Assembly (NCBI GenBank): GCA_047777475.1
Contig: JBKEET010000002.1
Coordinates: 186,001 to 250,000 of the forward strand
Length of the DNA stretch: 64,000 nucleotides
Source of the DNA: Sutterella sp047777475
Lineage (GTDB): Bacteria > Pseudomonadota > Gammaproteobacteria > Burkholderiales > Burkholderiaceae_F
Direction of reading: 5' to 3'
This document shows positions 35,166-44,031 of this stretch, one piece after another. The notes under the pieces are model-generated. The model did not search any database and was not told where the DNA came from. It was given only the letters and a program-made list of their open reading frames with translations. Position 1 is the stretch's first letter; each line of letters begins with the position of its first letter. A program made the position numbers and the translations under genes.

Positions 35166-35171
35166 TAAAAT
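35166..35171 (+). promoter_or_regulatory. Candidate -10 upstream of the phosphoribosyltransferase gene
   Basis: TAAAAT (35166-35171) followed by C lies 84 bases before the gene and just after the purA terminator. The same TAAAATC string appears before surE, ndk and hflK. No clear -35. Confidence 0.4.
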
Positions 35172-35254
35172 CACGAGTTCACCGTACACCCGGCGGAGGC
35201 CGGCCCGATGGGCCGCGGGCTCCGCCTTTTTCTGCAGCAGAACCGAGAACATCC

Positions 35255-35779
35255 ATGTCGGACATCGCTTACACCTGGGAAGAATACATCGACCTCAACG
35301 AGAAACTGGTTGCCGAAGTCGCCAAGAGCGGCTGGAAGTTTGACACCATCCTGTGCCTGTCGCGCGGCGGCATGCGCCCCGGCGATTTCTTCAGCCGCGT
35401 CTACGATATGCCGCTCGCCATCCTGGCGACGAGCTCTTACCGCGCCGCCAAGGGCACGGTGCAGAGCGACCTCGACATCTCTTCCCACATCACGGGCTGC
35501 ACCGAGCTCAAGGGCCGCGTGCTGCTCGTCGACGACATGGTCGATTCCGGCAAGACCATCAAGGAAGTGATCGCCCACCTCAAGAAGAGCTACCCGGCCA
35601 TCACCGAGATCCGCGTCGCGGTCCTCTGGTGGAAGGCCCGCTCGGTGCTCAAGCCCGACTGGTACGTCACCTACCTTGAGGACAACCCCTGGATCCACCA
35701 GCCCTTCGAGGTTTACGACGCGCTTGGCGCCGACAAGCTCATCGAGCGCGTCAAGGCCAAGGAAGCCGCCCGCAAGTAA
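35255..35779 (+). CDS. Purine-type phosphoribosyltransferase
   Basis: The 174-residue type I phosphoribosyltransferase has the PRPP-binding motif VLLVDDMVDSGKT (about residues 89-101) and the LSRGGMRPGD loop (about 36-45). The WWK...PDWYVTYLEDNPWIHQPFE segment is the hood that selects the base and resembles xanthine/hypoxanthine/guanine enzymes. It probably salvages a purine base to its nucleotide and sits next to purA, but the exact base cannot be read from the sequence. Confidence 0.85.
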   Translation: MSDIAYTWEEYIDLNEKLVAEVAKSGWKFDTILCLSRGGMRPGDFFSRVYDMPLAILATSSYRAAKGTVQSDLDISSHITGCTELKGRVLLVDDMVDSGKTIKEVIAHLKKSYPAITEIRVAVLWWKARSVLKPDWYVTYLEDNPWIHQPFEVYDALGADKLIERVKAKEAARK

Positions 35780-35870
35780 GTTCTCCCTCAGCGGCCGCCC
35801 GGTTCCTTTTCTTCCCCGGGCGGACTGCCGTTTCCGCTTCATCCGCACTTTTTTCTTTTAGGAGCAGGCT

Positions 35871-36040
35871 ATGCCCGATGCGAGTGCCGCTGCGAGCGCC
35901 GCTGCGGCGACCACGAATACGGCCGCGAATACGGCCGCGACTACGGGACTTCCGGCGCTGCCGATGCCATTGCCAAGTCCACCGAGCAGTTCACGGACGT
36001 CTTCAACCAGCTCATCAGCAACCTGTCGATCGACAACATC
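35871..36040 (+). other. Out-of-frame 5' part of the MscS channel gene
   Basis: ATG at 35871 has a textbook AGGAG nine bases upstream and opens an Ala/Thr-rich frame with 12-base repeats (about 35911-35943). That frame leaves the channel frame between 35943 and 35965. One extra G in the G run at 35945-35947 would join it to the frame reading DAIAKSTEQFTDVFNQLISN, which runs straight into the channel ORF. So the real N-terminus seems separated by a one-base deletion or a sequencing error. Confidence 0.7.
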
Positions 36041-37372
36041 GTGCTGCAGGGCGGGGCTGTGGTGCTGAGCGCCCTGATCGGCTATTTCCTTTCGCGCATC
36101 GTCGACAAGCTCGTTGACAAGGCGCGCCCGGAACCCGGCAAGAAAGGCTTCGGCGCCTCGATGCGCCGCTTCCTCGTCGGCTTCACGCACAACGTTTCCT
36201 TCAGCTTCATCTCGGGCTCGATCCTTGCGGTGGCCGTCTACGCGCTGACGCACTGGTTCGGCTACTCGCCGGGCTCGATGGTGATCGCGCGCCTTGCCTA
36301 CAGCATCTTCTACGCCTACGCGCTGCTCTCGCTCCTCATGGCGTTCCTGCAGGGCGTCGTCGGCCTGCGCATCATCACGCTGCCCGTCCGGCGCGTGGTC
36401 TCGGTCACCTTCTGGGTGCTCGCGGTGCTGCAGTTCTTCGGCATCCTCACCGATGCCGTGCGCTACCTTGATTCGGCCGTCATTCCCATCGGCGGCGGCA
36501 AGATGACGGTCTGGACGCTGTTCGTGGCGATTGTCACCGTGCTGCTGACGCTCGCCATTGCCAACTGGCTCGCCAACATGGTCCACTCGTTCGTCAACGG
36601 GCTCGAGAACATGCAGTCGAGCACGAAGATCGTGCTCAACCGGACGATCACCGTCGTCTTCATGATCCTGGCGGTGATCATCGCGCTCGGCACCGTCGGC
36701 ATCGACCTGACGATCCTTTCGGTCTTCTCCGGCGCCGTCGGCGTCGGCGTCGGCTTCGGCCTGCAGAAAATCGCCTCGAACTACATCTCGGGCTTCATCA
36801 TCCTGCTCGACAAGTCGATCAAGATCGGCGACCTCGTGACCGTGGGCGGCTTCGCCGGCGAAGTGACCGAGATCAACACGCGCTTCACCGTCGTGCGCAA
36901 CTTCGACGGCATCGAGAACATCGTCCCGAACGAGTACTTCGTCACAAGCGCGGTGCTCAACCAGAGCTATTCGGAGTCGGCCTGCGTGCGCTACCTGTCG
37001 ATTTCCGTTTCCTACGCGGCCGACGTCGAGCGCGCGCTGCAGATCATGCTCGAAGAGGGCATGCGCGAGCGTCCGCGCATTGTGCCGGGACGCCGCGGCT
37101 GGGCTTATCTCGACAGCTTCGGCGATTCGGGCATCAACCTGAAGCTCGGCTTCTGGGTCAAGGATCCGGCCAACGGCACGGCAAGCCTCCAGACGGCCAT
37201 CGGGCTCGCGATTTACGAGCGCTTCAAGAAGGAAGGCATCGAGGTTCCGTACAACCAGCTCGAAATCAACCTGCGCCACGTCGATGCGCCGAAGATCCCG
37301 GTGGAAGTCAGCCGGGCTCCGGCCCCGGCCGCTGTTTCTGCGGCTGCGCCCGCGCCGACGGCGGCAGGCTGA
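36041..37372 (+). CDS. MscS-family mechanosensitive ion channel, 5' end frameshifted
   Basis: The intact frame of 443 residues encodes five membrane segments (about 3-18, 50-70, 85-105, 123-150, 160-185), then the pore helix and MscS beta domain: GTVGIDLTILSVFSGAVGVGVGFGLQKIASNYISG is seen in parts (SGAVGVGVGFGLQ, ASNYISGF) with the Gly/Ala packing of TM3, followed by DLVTVGGFAGEVTEINTRFTVVR. It releases solutes on hypo-osmotic shock. The GTG at 36041 has no ribosome-binding site; the true start is likely 35871 after correction of the frameshift. The tail is Ala/Pro-rich. Confidence 0.85.
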   Translation: MLQGGAVVLSALIGYFLSRIVDKLVDKARPEPGKKGFGASMRRFLVGFTHNVSFSFISGSILAVAVYALTHWFGYSPGSMVIARLAYSIFYAYALLSLLMAFLQGVVGLRIITLPVRRVVSVTFWVLAVLQFFGILTDAVRYLDSAVIPIGGGKMTVWTLFVAIVTVLLTLAIANWLANMVHSFVNGLENMQSSTKIVLNRTITVVFMILAVIIALGTVGIDLTILSVFSGAVGVGVGFGLQKIASNYISGFIILLDKSIKIGDLVTVGGFAGEVTEINTRFTVVRNFDGIENIVPNEYFVTSAVLNQSYSESACVRYLSISVSYAADVERALQIMLEEGMRERPRIVPGRRGWAYLDSFGDSGINLKLGFWVKDPANGTASLQTAIGLAIYERFKKEGIEVPYNQLEINLRHVDAPKIPVEVSRAPAPAAVSAAAPAPTAAG

Positions 37373-37395
37373 TCTTCGCCCGCTTGATTCTTTTG

Positions 37396-37443
37396 CAGGC
37401 GCCCCGATCGGTTTTCCCGGTCCGGGCGCCTGTTGCTTTTTCT
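37396..37443 (+). terminator. Terminator after MscS gene
   Basis: CAGGCGCCC (37396-37404) pairs with GGGCGCCTG (37424-37432) around a 19-base loop, followed by TTGCTTTTTC. Confidence 0.8.
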
Positions 37444-37591
37444 GCGCCGAAGCGTTCGCGTTCGGCGAACGGCCCGAAAATATTTCCGGAGGGCTGCCGG
37501 TTTTCTTTTCCTATGATTTATCTGGTTTATTTGATGCTCAGACGGTGTTCTGAAGCAAAAAAAATGAACAGGACCAAAGGAGAACAAAACC

Positions 37592-39577
37592 ATGACGCAT
37601 GCAATTTCCCGCCGCAGTCTGCTCGGCGCCGGTTTGGCAGGCGGAGCCGCGCTGGCGGCCGCTGCCGTTCACGCCGCTCCCGCCGGCATTTACAAGCCCG
37701 GCACCTATTCGGCCAAGGCCCCCGGCATCGGCGGCGACGTGCTCGTTACGATGACCTTTGACGAGCACCGCATCACCGATGCGGTCATTGACGCCTCGGG
37801 CGAAACGCCCGCGATCAGGCAGGCCGCCGCTAAGCAGCTCAGGAAGCTTCTGCTCGAGGGCCAGAGCGCCAGGCTCGATGCGGTCTCCGGAGCGACGGTG
37901 ACGTCAAGCGCCGTTGCGCGCGCTGCCCAGAAGTGCATTGACCAGGCACTCGGCAAAATCCCGGTCGAGGTGATTGAACGCAAGGCTCCGGCGGAGGCCA
38001 AGAGCGGCGACTGGCTCGGCAGGCCTCCCGAGATTGACGAGAAAGACATCAGCCGGACCGTCAGCACGGACGTCCTCGTCATCGGCTGCGGCACGAGCGG
38101 CATGTTTGCCGTGGCCTCTGCCGCGGAAAGCGGTGCCAAGGTCATCGGCATCGACCGCTTTGCCGTCGGCACCGGCGTTCGCGAAGGCTTCGCGGCCGTC
38201 GGTTCCCGCTATCAGGAAAAATGGGGCACGAAAATCGACAAGTTCGATTTCGTCACGATTGCCACGAAAGCGGCAGGCGGCCACGTTGACCAGCGCCTGC
38301 TGAAAACTTTCGCCGAGAAATCCGGCGCCGTCATGAACTGGTACGGCGACCGTCTGGCCGAAAGAGGCGTGGAGCTTTGGCACGAGACGATCGATGCCGA
38401 TCAGGGCACCCGCTATGAGGCGCTGCCGACCTGCCATACGCCGCGCTGGCCTCAGGCCCGCTGGGAAAAATCCGAAAAAGGACAGAAGCGCCTCAACGGC
38501 AATGCGGTTCTCTACGACTATGCCGTGAAGCACGGGGCACGGTTCGACTACAGCACCAGAATGGTTAAGCTCGAGCGCACGGGCGGCCGCGTTACGGGCT
38601 GCATCGCGCAGGATGCCGACGGCAGGTATGTCCGCTATTCGGCCGGGAAAGGGGTCGTTGTGGCAACGGGCGGCTACTGCCGCAACTATGAGATGCTCGA
38701 AGCGCTTCAGCCTTGGAACCTTCGCGTCCTGGGCGGCAACAAGTCCATGCCCGGCGCCACGGGCGACGGCATCCGGGCCTGTCTTTGGGTCGGCGCCAAG
38801 ATGGACGAAACGCATTCCATGTCACAGTTTGACCGCTGTGCCCTGAGGCCTGACCAGGAGCCGGGCATTGAAGCCATGAAGAAAACCGACATGGGCACAT
38901 TCTGGCCGGGAAGCCAGCCCTGGCTCAAAGTGAACGCAGACGGCGAGCGCTTTTTCAACGAATCGGGCACGTACGAGGGAATCCTGCACGCCGATGAATT
39001 CCAGAAAGGCCATTGCCACTATTCGATTTTCGACTCCACCTGGACGCAATTCGTGCAGCAGACCCGCATGGCCGGCTGCTCGCGCCTGATTCCGCATCCG
39101 AACGGTGCGCGGCCGATTTTTGCCTGGCAGTACATTGAATCGACCGTGCTGCCCAAGCTCATTGCCGACGGCTTCGTGCAGAAGGCCGATACGATCGAGG
39201 AACTCGCCCGAAAGCTGAGGCTTCCGCCCAAGGCCTTGAAGGCTACGGTCGAGCGATACAATGAGCTGGCGCACAAGGGCGTCGACGAAGATTTCGGCAA
39301 GGAGCCCTTCCGGCTGGCACCGCTTGAAAAGCCGCCGTTTTACGGCGTCAAGAATGCCGGCTATGCGCTCTGCACGCTTGACGGCATTCAGATCAATACG
39401 CACATGAATGCGCTTGATGCCGAAGGCAAGCCGATTCCGGGGCTTTATGTCATCGGGCAGGACAGCGGCGGCTATTTCGCCAATACCTACCCCAACCTGA
39501 TTTCAGGCATGTGCGCGGGCCGTGCGGCCACGTGGGGCTGGCTGGTGGGCCGCGAGCTGGCCGGCAAGAAAGCCTGA
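37592..39577 (+). CDS. Tat-exported FMN/FAD reductase (flavocytochrome c-like)
   Basis: The 661-residue protein starts with a Tat signal (SRRSLLGAG, residues 6-14, cleaved near 28), then an FMN-binding domain (31-123) with covalent-FMN motif SGATVTS (99-105), and a FAD_binding_2 domain from 160 (VLVIGCGTSG at 161-170, TGDGI at 390-394). The architecture is that of periplasmic fumarate/urocanate-type reductases, with FMN replacing hemes as electron entry. However, by eye the catalytic Arg after GERFFNE (452-458) is Tyr461, and the late substrate Arg region reads GGYFANTYPNLISG (626-639) without Arg. The acceptor is therefore probably not fumarate. AAAGGAG precedes the start. Confidence 0.88.
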   Translation: MTHAISRRSLLGAGLAGGAALAAAAVHAAPAGIYKPGTYSAKAPGIGGDVLVTMTFDEHRITDAVIDASGETPAIRQAAAKQLRKLLLEGQSARLDAVSGATVTSSAVARAAQKCIDQALGKIPVEVIERKAPAEAKSGDWLGRPPEIDEKDISRTVSTDVLVIGCGTSGMFAVASAAESGAKVIGIDRFAVGTGVREGFAAVGSRYQEKWGTKIDKFDFVTIATKAAGGHVDQRLLKTFAEKSGAVMNWYGDRLAERGVELWHETIDADQGTRYEALPTCHTPRWPQARWEKSEKGQKRLNGNAVLYDYAVKHGARFDYSTRMVKLERTGGRVTGCIAQDADGRYVRYSAGKGVVVATGGYCRNYEMLEALQPWNLRVLGGNKSMPGATGDGIRACLWVGAKMDETHSMSQFDRCALRPDQEPGIEAMKKTDMGTFWPGSQPWLKVNADGERFFNESGTYEGILHADEFQKGHCHYSIFDSTWTQFVQQTRMAGCSRLIPHPNGARPIFAWQYIESTVLPKLIADGFVQKADTIEELARKLRLPPKALKATVERYNELAHKGVDEDFGKEPFRLAPLEKPPFYGVKNAGYALCTLDGIQINTHMNALDAEGKPIPGLYVIGQDSGGYFANTYPNLISGMCAGRAATWGWLVGRELAGKKA

Positions 39578-39587
39578 GCGGGAAGCG

Positions 39588-39611
39588 CGGGAGGGGACGC
39601 CCCTCCCGTTT
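39588..39611 (+). terminator. Hairpin after the flavin reductase
   Basis: CGGGAGGGG (39588-39596), loop ACG, CCCCTCCCG (39600-39608), then TTT. The T run is short, so termination may be partial. A second hairpin, GGGCGGCCTT/AAGGCTGCCC (39658-39682), lies before the regulator gene without a T run. Confidence 0.55.
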
Positions 39612-39773
39612 GGAAGCCCGGCAGAAAAACGGCTGAGCTTCGCACGGAAAGCGGCCCGGGCGGCCTTCGCAGAAGGCTGCCCGCGCGCCGAAGCTTCCGG
39701 GCGCTTCAGGGACCGCGGATTGGAATGCGATTCGGTCTGCGGATGACGGACTTTTCGCGGAGCAGCATTCGCC

Positions 39774-40709
39774 ATGAAAATTCGCCAGATCAAGGCTTTC
39801 TTGGCCGTGGTGCGGACGGGCGGCGTGCGCCATGCCGCCAATCATCTCTCCCTCACGCCTTCCACCGTTGCCAAAGCGATAAGCCAGCTCGAGCAGGAAC
39901 TCGGCTGCCCGCTCTTCGACCGCGGCGCCTTCGGACTGAGGCTGAACTCGGCGGGGCGTGCTCTGCTGCCTTATGCCGAAACGATTGCGGCCAATGCGGA
40001 CCGTGCGGCCGCAGCGGTGTCGGCGGTGTCCTTCGGCCGCCTGCGCAAGGTCCGCGTCTCGGTGACGCCGACCCTGCCGCCGGAGATCCTTGCCTGCGCC
40101 GTTGAGCGCTTTCGCTGCCGCTATCCCGACATCAAGCTGGAATTTGAAAGCGGCTTCCTTTCGGACTGCCTGCCCAAGCTGCTGACCGACAAAATCGACC
40201 TGGCACTGGTGATGGTGGGCAACCATCAGCGCGCGGAGTTCTCTTCGCTCACCGAAGAGCCGCTCTTCACCGTTGACCAGGGCGTCGTCGCCGATGCCAA
40301 GAACCGCATTTTTGACGAGGGCGCCGATCTTCCGGAGCTGTTCGCCAAAAGCGAGTGGCTTTCGACAGTCCAGGACGAGGCTTTTTTAATCGAATGCCTG
40401 CGAAAATTCGCGGGTGTGAAGCCGAGAGTGCTGACGCTGTGCGATTTCTACGGCATTGATGCGCTCAACGGCCGCAACAATGCCCTGAGCCTGTCGCCGC
40501 TGAGCGTTGTGGAGGATTCACGCTACGCCGGCCGGCTGCGCGCGCTCGATAAAGAAAAATTTCCTCTGCCGCCCCTGACGGTTTCGTTTTTCTGGCGAAA
40601 GGCGGTGGAGCTTTCGCTGCCGGGCGAGTACATGAAGTTCTCGATCAAGGACGCGTTCGGATTATGGCTGAACCGCAGGCCCAGGCGCTTTGTGAGGATC
40701 GCGCAGTAG
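39774..40709 (+). CDS. LysR-family transcriptional regulator
   Basis: The 311-residue regulator has an N-terminal winged helix-turn-helix (residues 1-60; AVVRTGGVRHAANHLSLTPSTVAKAISQLE, seen in parts) and a two-lobe effector domain (about 90-300). It lies downstream of, and in the same direction as, the flavin reductase with a 196-base gap. The most likely target is that reductase, with its substrate as inducer, but the usual divergent arrangement is absent. GGAG lies about ten bases before the ATG. Confidence 0.9.
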   Translation: MKIRQIKAFLAVVRTGGVRHAANHLSLTPSTVAKAISQLEQELGCPLFDRGAFGLRLNSAGRALLPYAETIAANADRAAAAVSAVSFGRLRKVRVSVTPTLPPEILACAVERFRCRYPDIKLEFESGFLSDCLPKLLTDKIDLALVMVGNHQRAEFSSLTEEPLFTVDQGVVADAKNRIFDEGADLPELFAKSEWLSTVQDEAFLIECLRKFAGVKPRVLTLCDFYGIDALNGRNNALSLSPLSVVEDSRYAGRLRALDKEKFPLPPLTVSFFWRKAVELSLPGEYMKFSIKDAFGLWLNRRPRRFVRIAQ

Positions 40710-40769
40710 GCTTTCCGGGCCCGGCGTGCCGGCCCTTGGAGAGAATCTCCCGGCAGAGCCGGATGCCGG

Positions 40770-40809
40770 AAAAAAGAAACGGGCGGCCCCCGCTTCAGGG
40801 AGGACGCCC
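40770..40809 (-). terminator. Terminator of the HicB-like gene (minus strand)
   Basis: CGGGCG (40780-40785) pairs with CGCCCG (40804-40809). Read on the minus strand the stem is followed by TTTCTTTTTTCC. It lies between the convergent LysR and HicB-like genes. Confidence 0.55.
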
Positions 40810-40831
40810 GCCTGTGCCGGAGCACCCGGAC

Positions 40832-41272
40832 TTACTTTTCGTCGGGGAAATCGATGCGGCAGGTGAGCCTGCCCCCGAACACGGCCGCCGCGGCGGCGAT
40901 GGTGTCGATCTTGGTGGGGTGCGTGAGCCGAAGGATGCGCGCGGCTTCCTGCGGCAGGCAGCCGAGGCGGCGGGAGAGCTCGGCCGCGGTGACGCGGTTG
41001 CGCTTGGCCGCTTCGATCAGCTGCAGCTTGGCGCTGTAAGTGGGCGAAAGCGTGAGCAGCTCTTCGCCGGGACGGGGCTCCCGCTCCGGGGGAAGCGTGC
41101 CGTTCTTGAGCCTCGCCTCGAGCACGGGGAGCAGGGCGTCCTGCAGCGAGGCGATCAGCTTTTCGATGCTCGGCGCTTCGGGCCGAAACTCCGGGAAGCC
41201 GGGAAAGCGGGCGCGGAAGCTGCCGCTTGCAAGTCTTTCAATCGAATAGGGGAATTTCGTGGATGCCGTCAT
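40832..41272 (-). CDS. Orphan HicB-like protein with C-terminal HTH
   Basis: The 146-residue protein has a HicB-type N-terminal domain (residues 1-65: FPYSIERLASGSFRARFPGFPEF then PSIEKLIASLQDALLPVLEARL, read in parts) and a C-terminal helix-turn-helix (about 80-125: RVTAAELSRRLGCLPQEAARILRL). HicB proteins are antitoxins and autorepressors of HicA RNases. No hicA is found on either side, so it is either a solitary regulator or the remnant of a toxin-antitoxin pair. The start is the first ATG that gives the family N-terminus. Confidence 0.7.
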   Translation of the reverse strand: MTASTKFPYSIERLASGSFRARFPGFPEFRPEAPSIEKLIASLQDALLPVLEARLKNGTLPPEREPRPGEELLTLSPTYSAKLQLIEAAKRNRVTAAELSRRLGCLPQEAARILRLTHPTKIDTIAAAAAVFGGRLTCRIDFPDEK

Positions 41273-41338
41273 GAACTGATTGCCTCCGTCGGATACCGCC
41301 GACAGCATAGCATGCCGGCGGCCTGCGCCCGCAGATGT

Positions 41339-41378
41339 GAAAAAGCCGCAGGCATTTGAATCATGCTTGCGGCTTTTC
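41339..41378. terminator. Terminator downstream of tRNA-Leu
   Basis: AAAAGCCGCA (41341-41350) pairs with TGCGGCTTTT (41368-41377), with an inner GCAT/ATGC stem. On the minus strand it is followed by a T run, so it ends the tRNA transcript. Confidence 0.82.
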
Positions 41379-41390
41379 TGTATTGGGCAG

Positions 41391-41477
41391 TGGTGCCCGG
41401 AAGAGGACTCGAACCTCCACGCCGGTGAAGGCGCCAGCACCTGAAGCTGGTGCGTCTACCAATTTCGCCATCCGGGC
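41391..41477 (-). tRNA. tRNA-Leu (anticodon CAG)
   Basis: Read on the minus strand, the acceptor stem GCCCGGA pairs with TCCGGGC, the D arm holds TTGGTAGAC, the anticodon stem CCAGC/GCTGG encloses loop TTCAGGT with anticodon CAG, there is a class II long variable arm (CGCCTTCACCGGCG), GGTTCGAGTCC forms the T arm, and CCA is encoded at 41391-41393. It decodes CUG and lies upstream of and divergent from rnr. Confidence 0.97.
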
Positions 41478-41597
41478 ACTGCTGAGGACAGGAATTATGC
41501 CTGCAGCTTTTTTAAAAGTCAAGAAGCCCTCTTAAAAAATTTTTCCGGCCTGTTGGTTACACTTAGCAGTGATCCCTTGATCTCTTTAATAAACCAC

Positions 41598-43913
41598 ATG
41601 ACGAAAAAGAAGAAGGTCCGCCCCGCCGAGGAGCCTGTGAAACTTGAACCCTCTGAACTGGAAGAAGCGCGCGCCTGCCTGCGCCGCCTGAACGGCGATA
41701 TTTCCTACAGCAATGCCAAGCACCGCTTCGAGACCGCCTTCGGCTGGCCGCGCTCGAAATCGAACGCCGCCGTCGTGGCGCTTCACGAAGAAGGCTTCAT
41801 GAAGGGCGACAAGAATTTCTTCTGCCATCCCGATGCCGAGGAAACCAAGGGCATCGTCAAGGGCGCCCGCGATCCCGACCGCTTCACGATCATGGCGGAA
41901 AACGACCCGGAGACGGTGTTCCCCGTGCCCGAGCAGCTCGCCTGCCTGCCGGGCGACACCTTCAGGCTGCGGCGCGCGGTGACCGGGTGGCGCATCGCCG
42001 GCTTTGCCGAGCGGCGCCAGACCAAGTGGGTCTGCCGCGCGCTCATGCAGGGCAACCGCGTGCAGATGTACGAGGGCGAAATCGGCGTGATGCCCCTGAG
42101 TCCCTTTGCGCCGATCGGCATGCTCATGGAAGCGAAGGGCGTGCCCGAGTCGGTCGACCTCGAGCACGACGCCTTCGAGGTCGAGATCCTCCCCGAGAGC
42201 CTGCGGCCGATGCCTTACGTGGACATCCGCGTGCGCTTCGTGCGCCGCGTCGGCAGCCGCTTCGACCCGCTCGGCGAAATCGCCATCGCCTCGGCCCAGT
42301 ACGACATCCCGGTCGAGTTCAGCCCGGCGGCCATGAAGGAAGCCGAGGCGCTCCCGGATGCGCCCGACGCGAAGAGCATGGCGCACCGCGTCGACCTGAG
42401 GGACGTACCGCTCGTCACGATCGACGGCGAGGACAGCCGCGACTTCGACGACGCGGTCTGGTGCACGCAGATGAAGGACGGCCGCTGGCGCCTCATCGTC
42501 GCCATCGCCGACGTGAGCTACTACGTGCAGCCCGGCAGCGCCCTCGACGCGGACGCGCAGCAGAGGGCGACGAGCGTCTACTTCCCCTCGAGCGTCGTGC
42601 CGATGCTTCCCGAGAAGCTTTCCAACGGGCTCTGCTCGCTCAATCCCGGCGTCGACCGCCTTGCCATGGTGTGCGACGCGGTGGTGGGCGAGGACGGCCT
42701 CACGCAGGCCTACCAGTTTTATCCGGCCGTGATGCGCTCGCACGCGCGCCTCACCTACACCCAGGTCTGGAGCGCGCTCTGCGGCGAGGCGGACGGCATC
42801 GCCGCCGTGGGCGAGCGCCTCGCCGACATCGAGTCGCTCTACGGCCTCTACAAGGTGCTGCGCCGCGCGCGCAAGGCGCGCCACACGATGGACTTCGAGA
42901 GCACCGAGACGCAGGCCGTCTTCGACGAGCAGGGGCTCATCAGCGACTTCAAGGCAAAGCCGCTCACCGACGCCAACCGCATCATCGAGGAGTGCATGCT
43001 CGTCGCCAACGTCTGCGCGGCCAAGTTCGCCATCATGAAGAAGCGCGACACGCTCTTCCGCATCCACGACAAGCCCGAGGAGAGCCGCATCGCGCAGCTG
43101 CGCACGATCCTCGCCAATTTCGGCGAACGGCTCGACGAGCCCACCGCCGAAGGATTCAGCGCGCTCATCGAGCGCGTCAAGGACAACAGCTTCCTGCAGA
43201 CGGCGATCCTGCGCACGATGCCGCGCGCCTGCTACTCGCCCGACAATATCGGGCACTTCGGCCTGCAGTTCGACGCTTACGCGCACTTCACGTCGCCGAT
43301 CCGGCGCTATCCCGACCTGCTCATGCACCGCACGATCCGCGGCATCCTGACGCGCCGCGTCTACGTGCCGCAGATCGCCTTCGACGACTCCGCCGCGATG
43401 GAGAGCTTCCACGCGCAGGCGCTCTCGGCAGCCGCCAAGGCCGCCGAGCCCGCCGCGAAGAAGAAGGCCGCCGGCGCCGCCGAGCGCCGCCGCGAGATCT
43501 GGCGCCGGCTCGGCATCATCTGCTCGGCCGCGGAGCGCAGGGCGGACGATGCCACGCGCGACGTGATGAACTACCTGAAGTGCGACTTCATGCTCAAGCA
43601 CGGCGCGGGCCGCCATCCGGCCGTCGTCACCGGCATGATCCCCGCAGGCGTTTTCGTCGAGCTCGAGGACATGGCCGTCGAAGGCTTCGTGCACGTCTCG
43701 AACCTCGGCTGGGGCTACTGGGAGTTCGACGAGCATGCGCTCACCATGACGAGCACGGAGGAAATGGCGCAGATCCACATCGGCGACCGTGTCACCGTGC
43801 AGCTCGACACCGTCGACCTCGACGGGCGGCGCATCTCGTTCGTGATCTGCGAGCGGGAGCACCGCACGCTGCAGCGCCGCCGCGGCAGGGGACGCTCGAA
43901 GAGCCGCTCCTGA
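41598..43913 (+). CDS. rnr: Ribonuclease R
   Basis: The 771-residue 3'-5' exoribonuclease degrades structured RNA. After an N-terminal helix-turn-helix (about 15-75) and cold-shock domains comes the RNB catalytic domain with IDGEDSRDFDDAVW (about 275-288), whose aspartates bind Mg, and a C-terminal S1 domain (about 680-755). A poorly conserved Ala/Lys insert (AAKAAEPAAKKKAAGAAERR region, about 610-635) splits the RNB end. The ATG start lacks a clear ribosome-binding site. Divergent from tRNA-Leu. Confidence 0.95.
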   Translation: MTKKKKVRPAEEPVKLEPSELEEARACLRRLNGDISYSNAKHRFETAFGWPRSKSNAAVVALHEEGFMKGDKNFFCHPDAEETKGIVKGARDPDRFTIMAENDPETVFPVPEQLACLPGDTFRLRRAVTGWRIAGFAERRQTKWVCRALMQGNRVQMYEGEIGVMPLSPFAPIGMLMEAKGVPESVDLEHDAFEVEILPESLRPMPYVDIRVRFVRRVGSRFDPLGEIAIASAQYDIPVEFSPAAMKEAEALPDAPDAKSMAHRVDLRDVPLVTIDGEDSRDFDDAVWCTQMKDGRWRLIVAIADVSYYVQPGSALDADAQQRATSVYFPSSVVPMLPEKLSNGLCSLNPGVDRLAMVCDAVVGEDGLTQAYQFYPAVMRSHARLTYTQVWSALCGEADGIAAVGERLADIESLYGLYKVLRRARKARHTMDFESTETQAVFDEQGLISDFKAKPLTDANRIIEECMLVANVCAAKFAIMKKRDTLFRIHDKPEESRIAQLRTILANFGERLDEPTAEGFSALIERVKDNSFLQTAILRTMPRACYSPDNIGHFGLQFDAYAHFTSPIRRYPDLLMHRTIRGILTRRVYVPQIAFDDSAAMESFHAQALSAAAKAAEPAAKKKAAGAAERRREIWRRLGIICSAAERRADDATRDVMNYLKCDFMLKHGAGRHPAVVTGMIPAGVFVELEDMAVEGFVHVSNLGWGYWEFDEHALTMTSTEEMAQIHIGDRVTVQLDTVDLDGRRISFVICEREHRTLQRRRGRGRSKSRS

Positions 43914-44031
43914 AGCGGACCGCCCGCGGCTTGTCCGCGGGACCCTGCGCTACAATGAGGCGCCTTTTGATTTTCAACCGAAGCCTCCGGCCGCCCGCAG
44001 CGGCGCCGGGGGCCATTTCCGGGCTTAATCC

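Noticed and set aside
35911..35950. Phase-variable repeat in the MscS gene
   Set aside because: The repeat unit is 12 bases, so changes in copy number would not shift the frame; the mismatch is better explained by one missing base in the G run.
39658..39682. Terminator before the LysR gene
   Set aside because: The 10-bp stem has no T run on either strand; kept only as a note.
40832..41272. Complete HicAB toxin-antitoxin module
   Set aside because: No hicA-like gene of 60-90 codons with a conserved His is visible on either side of the HicB-like gene.
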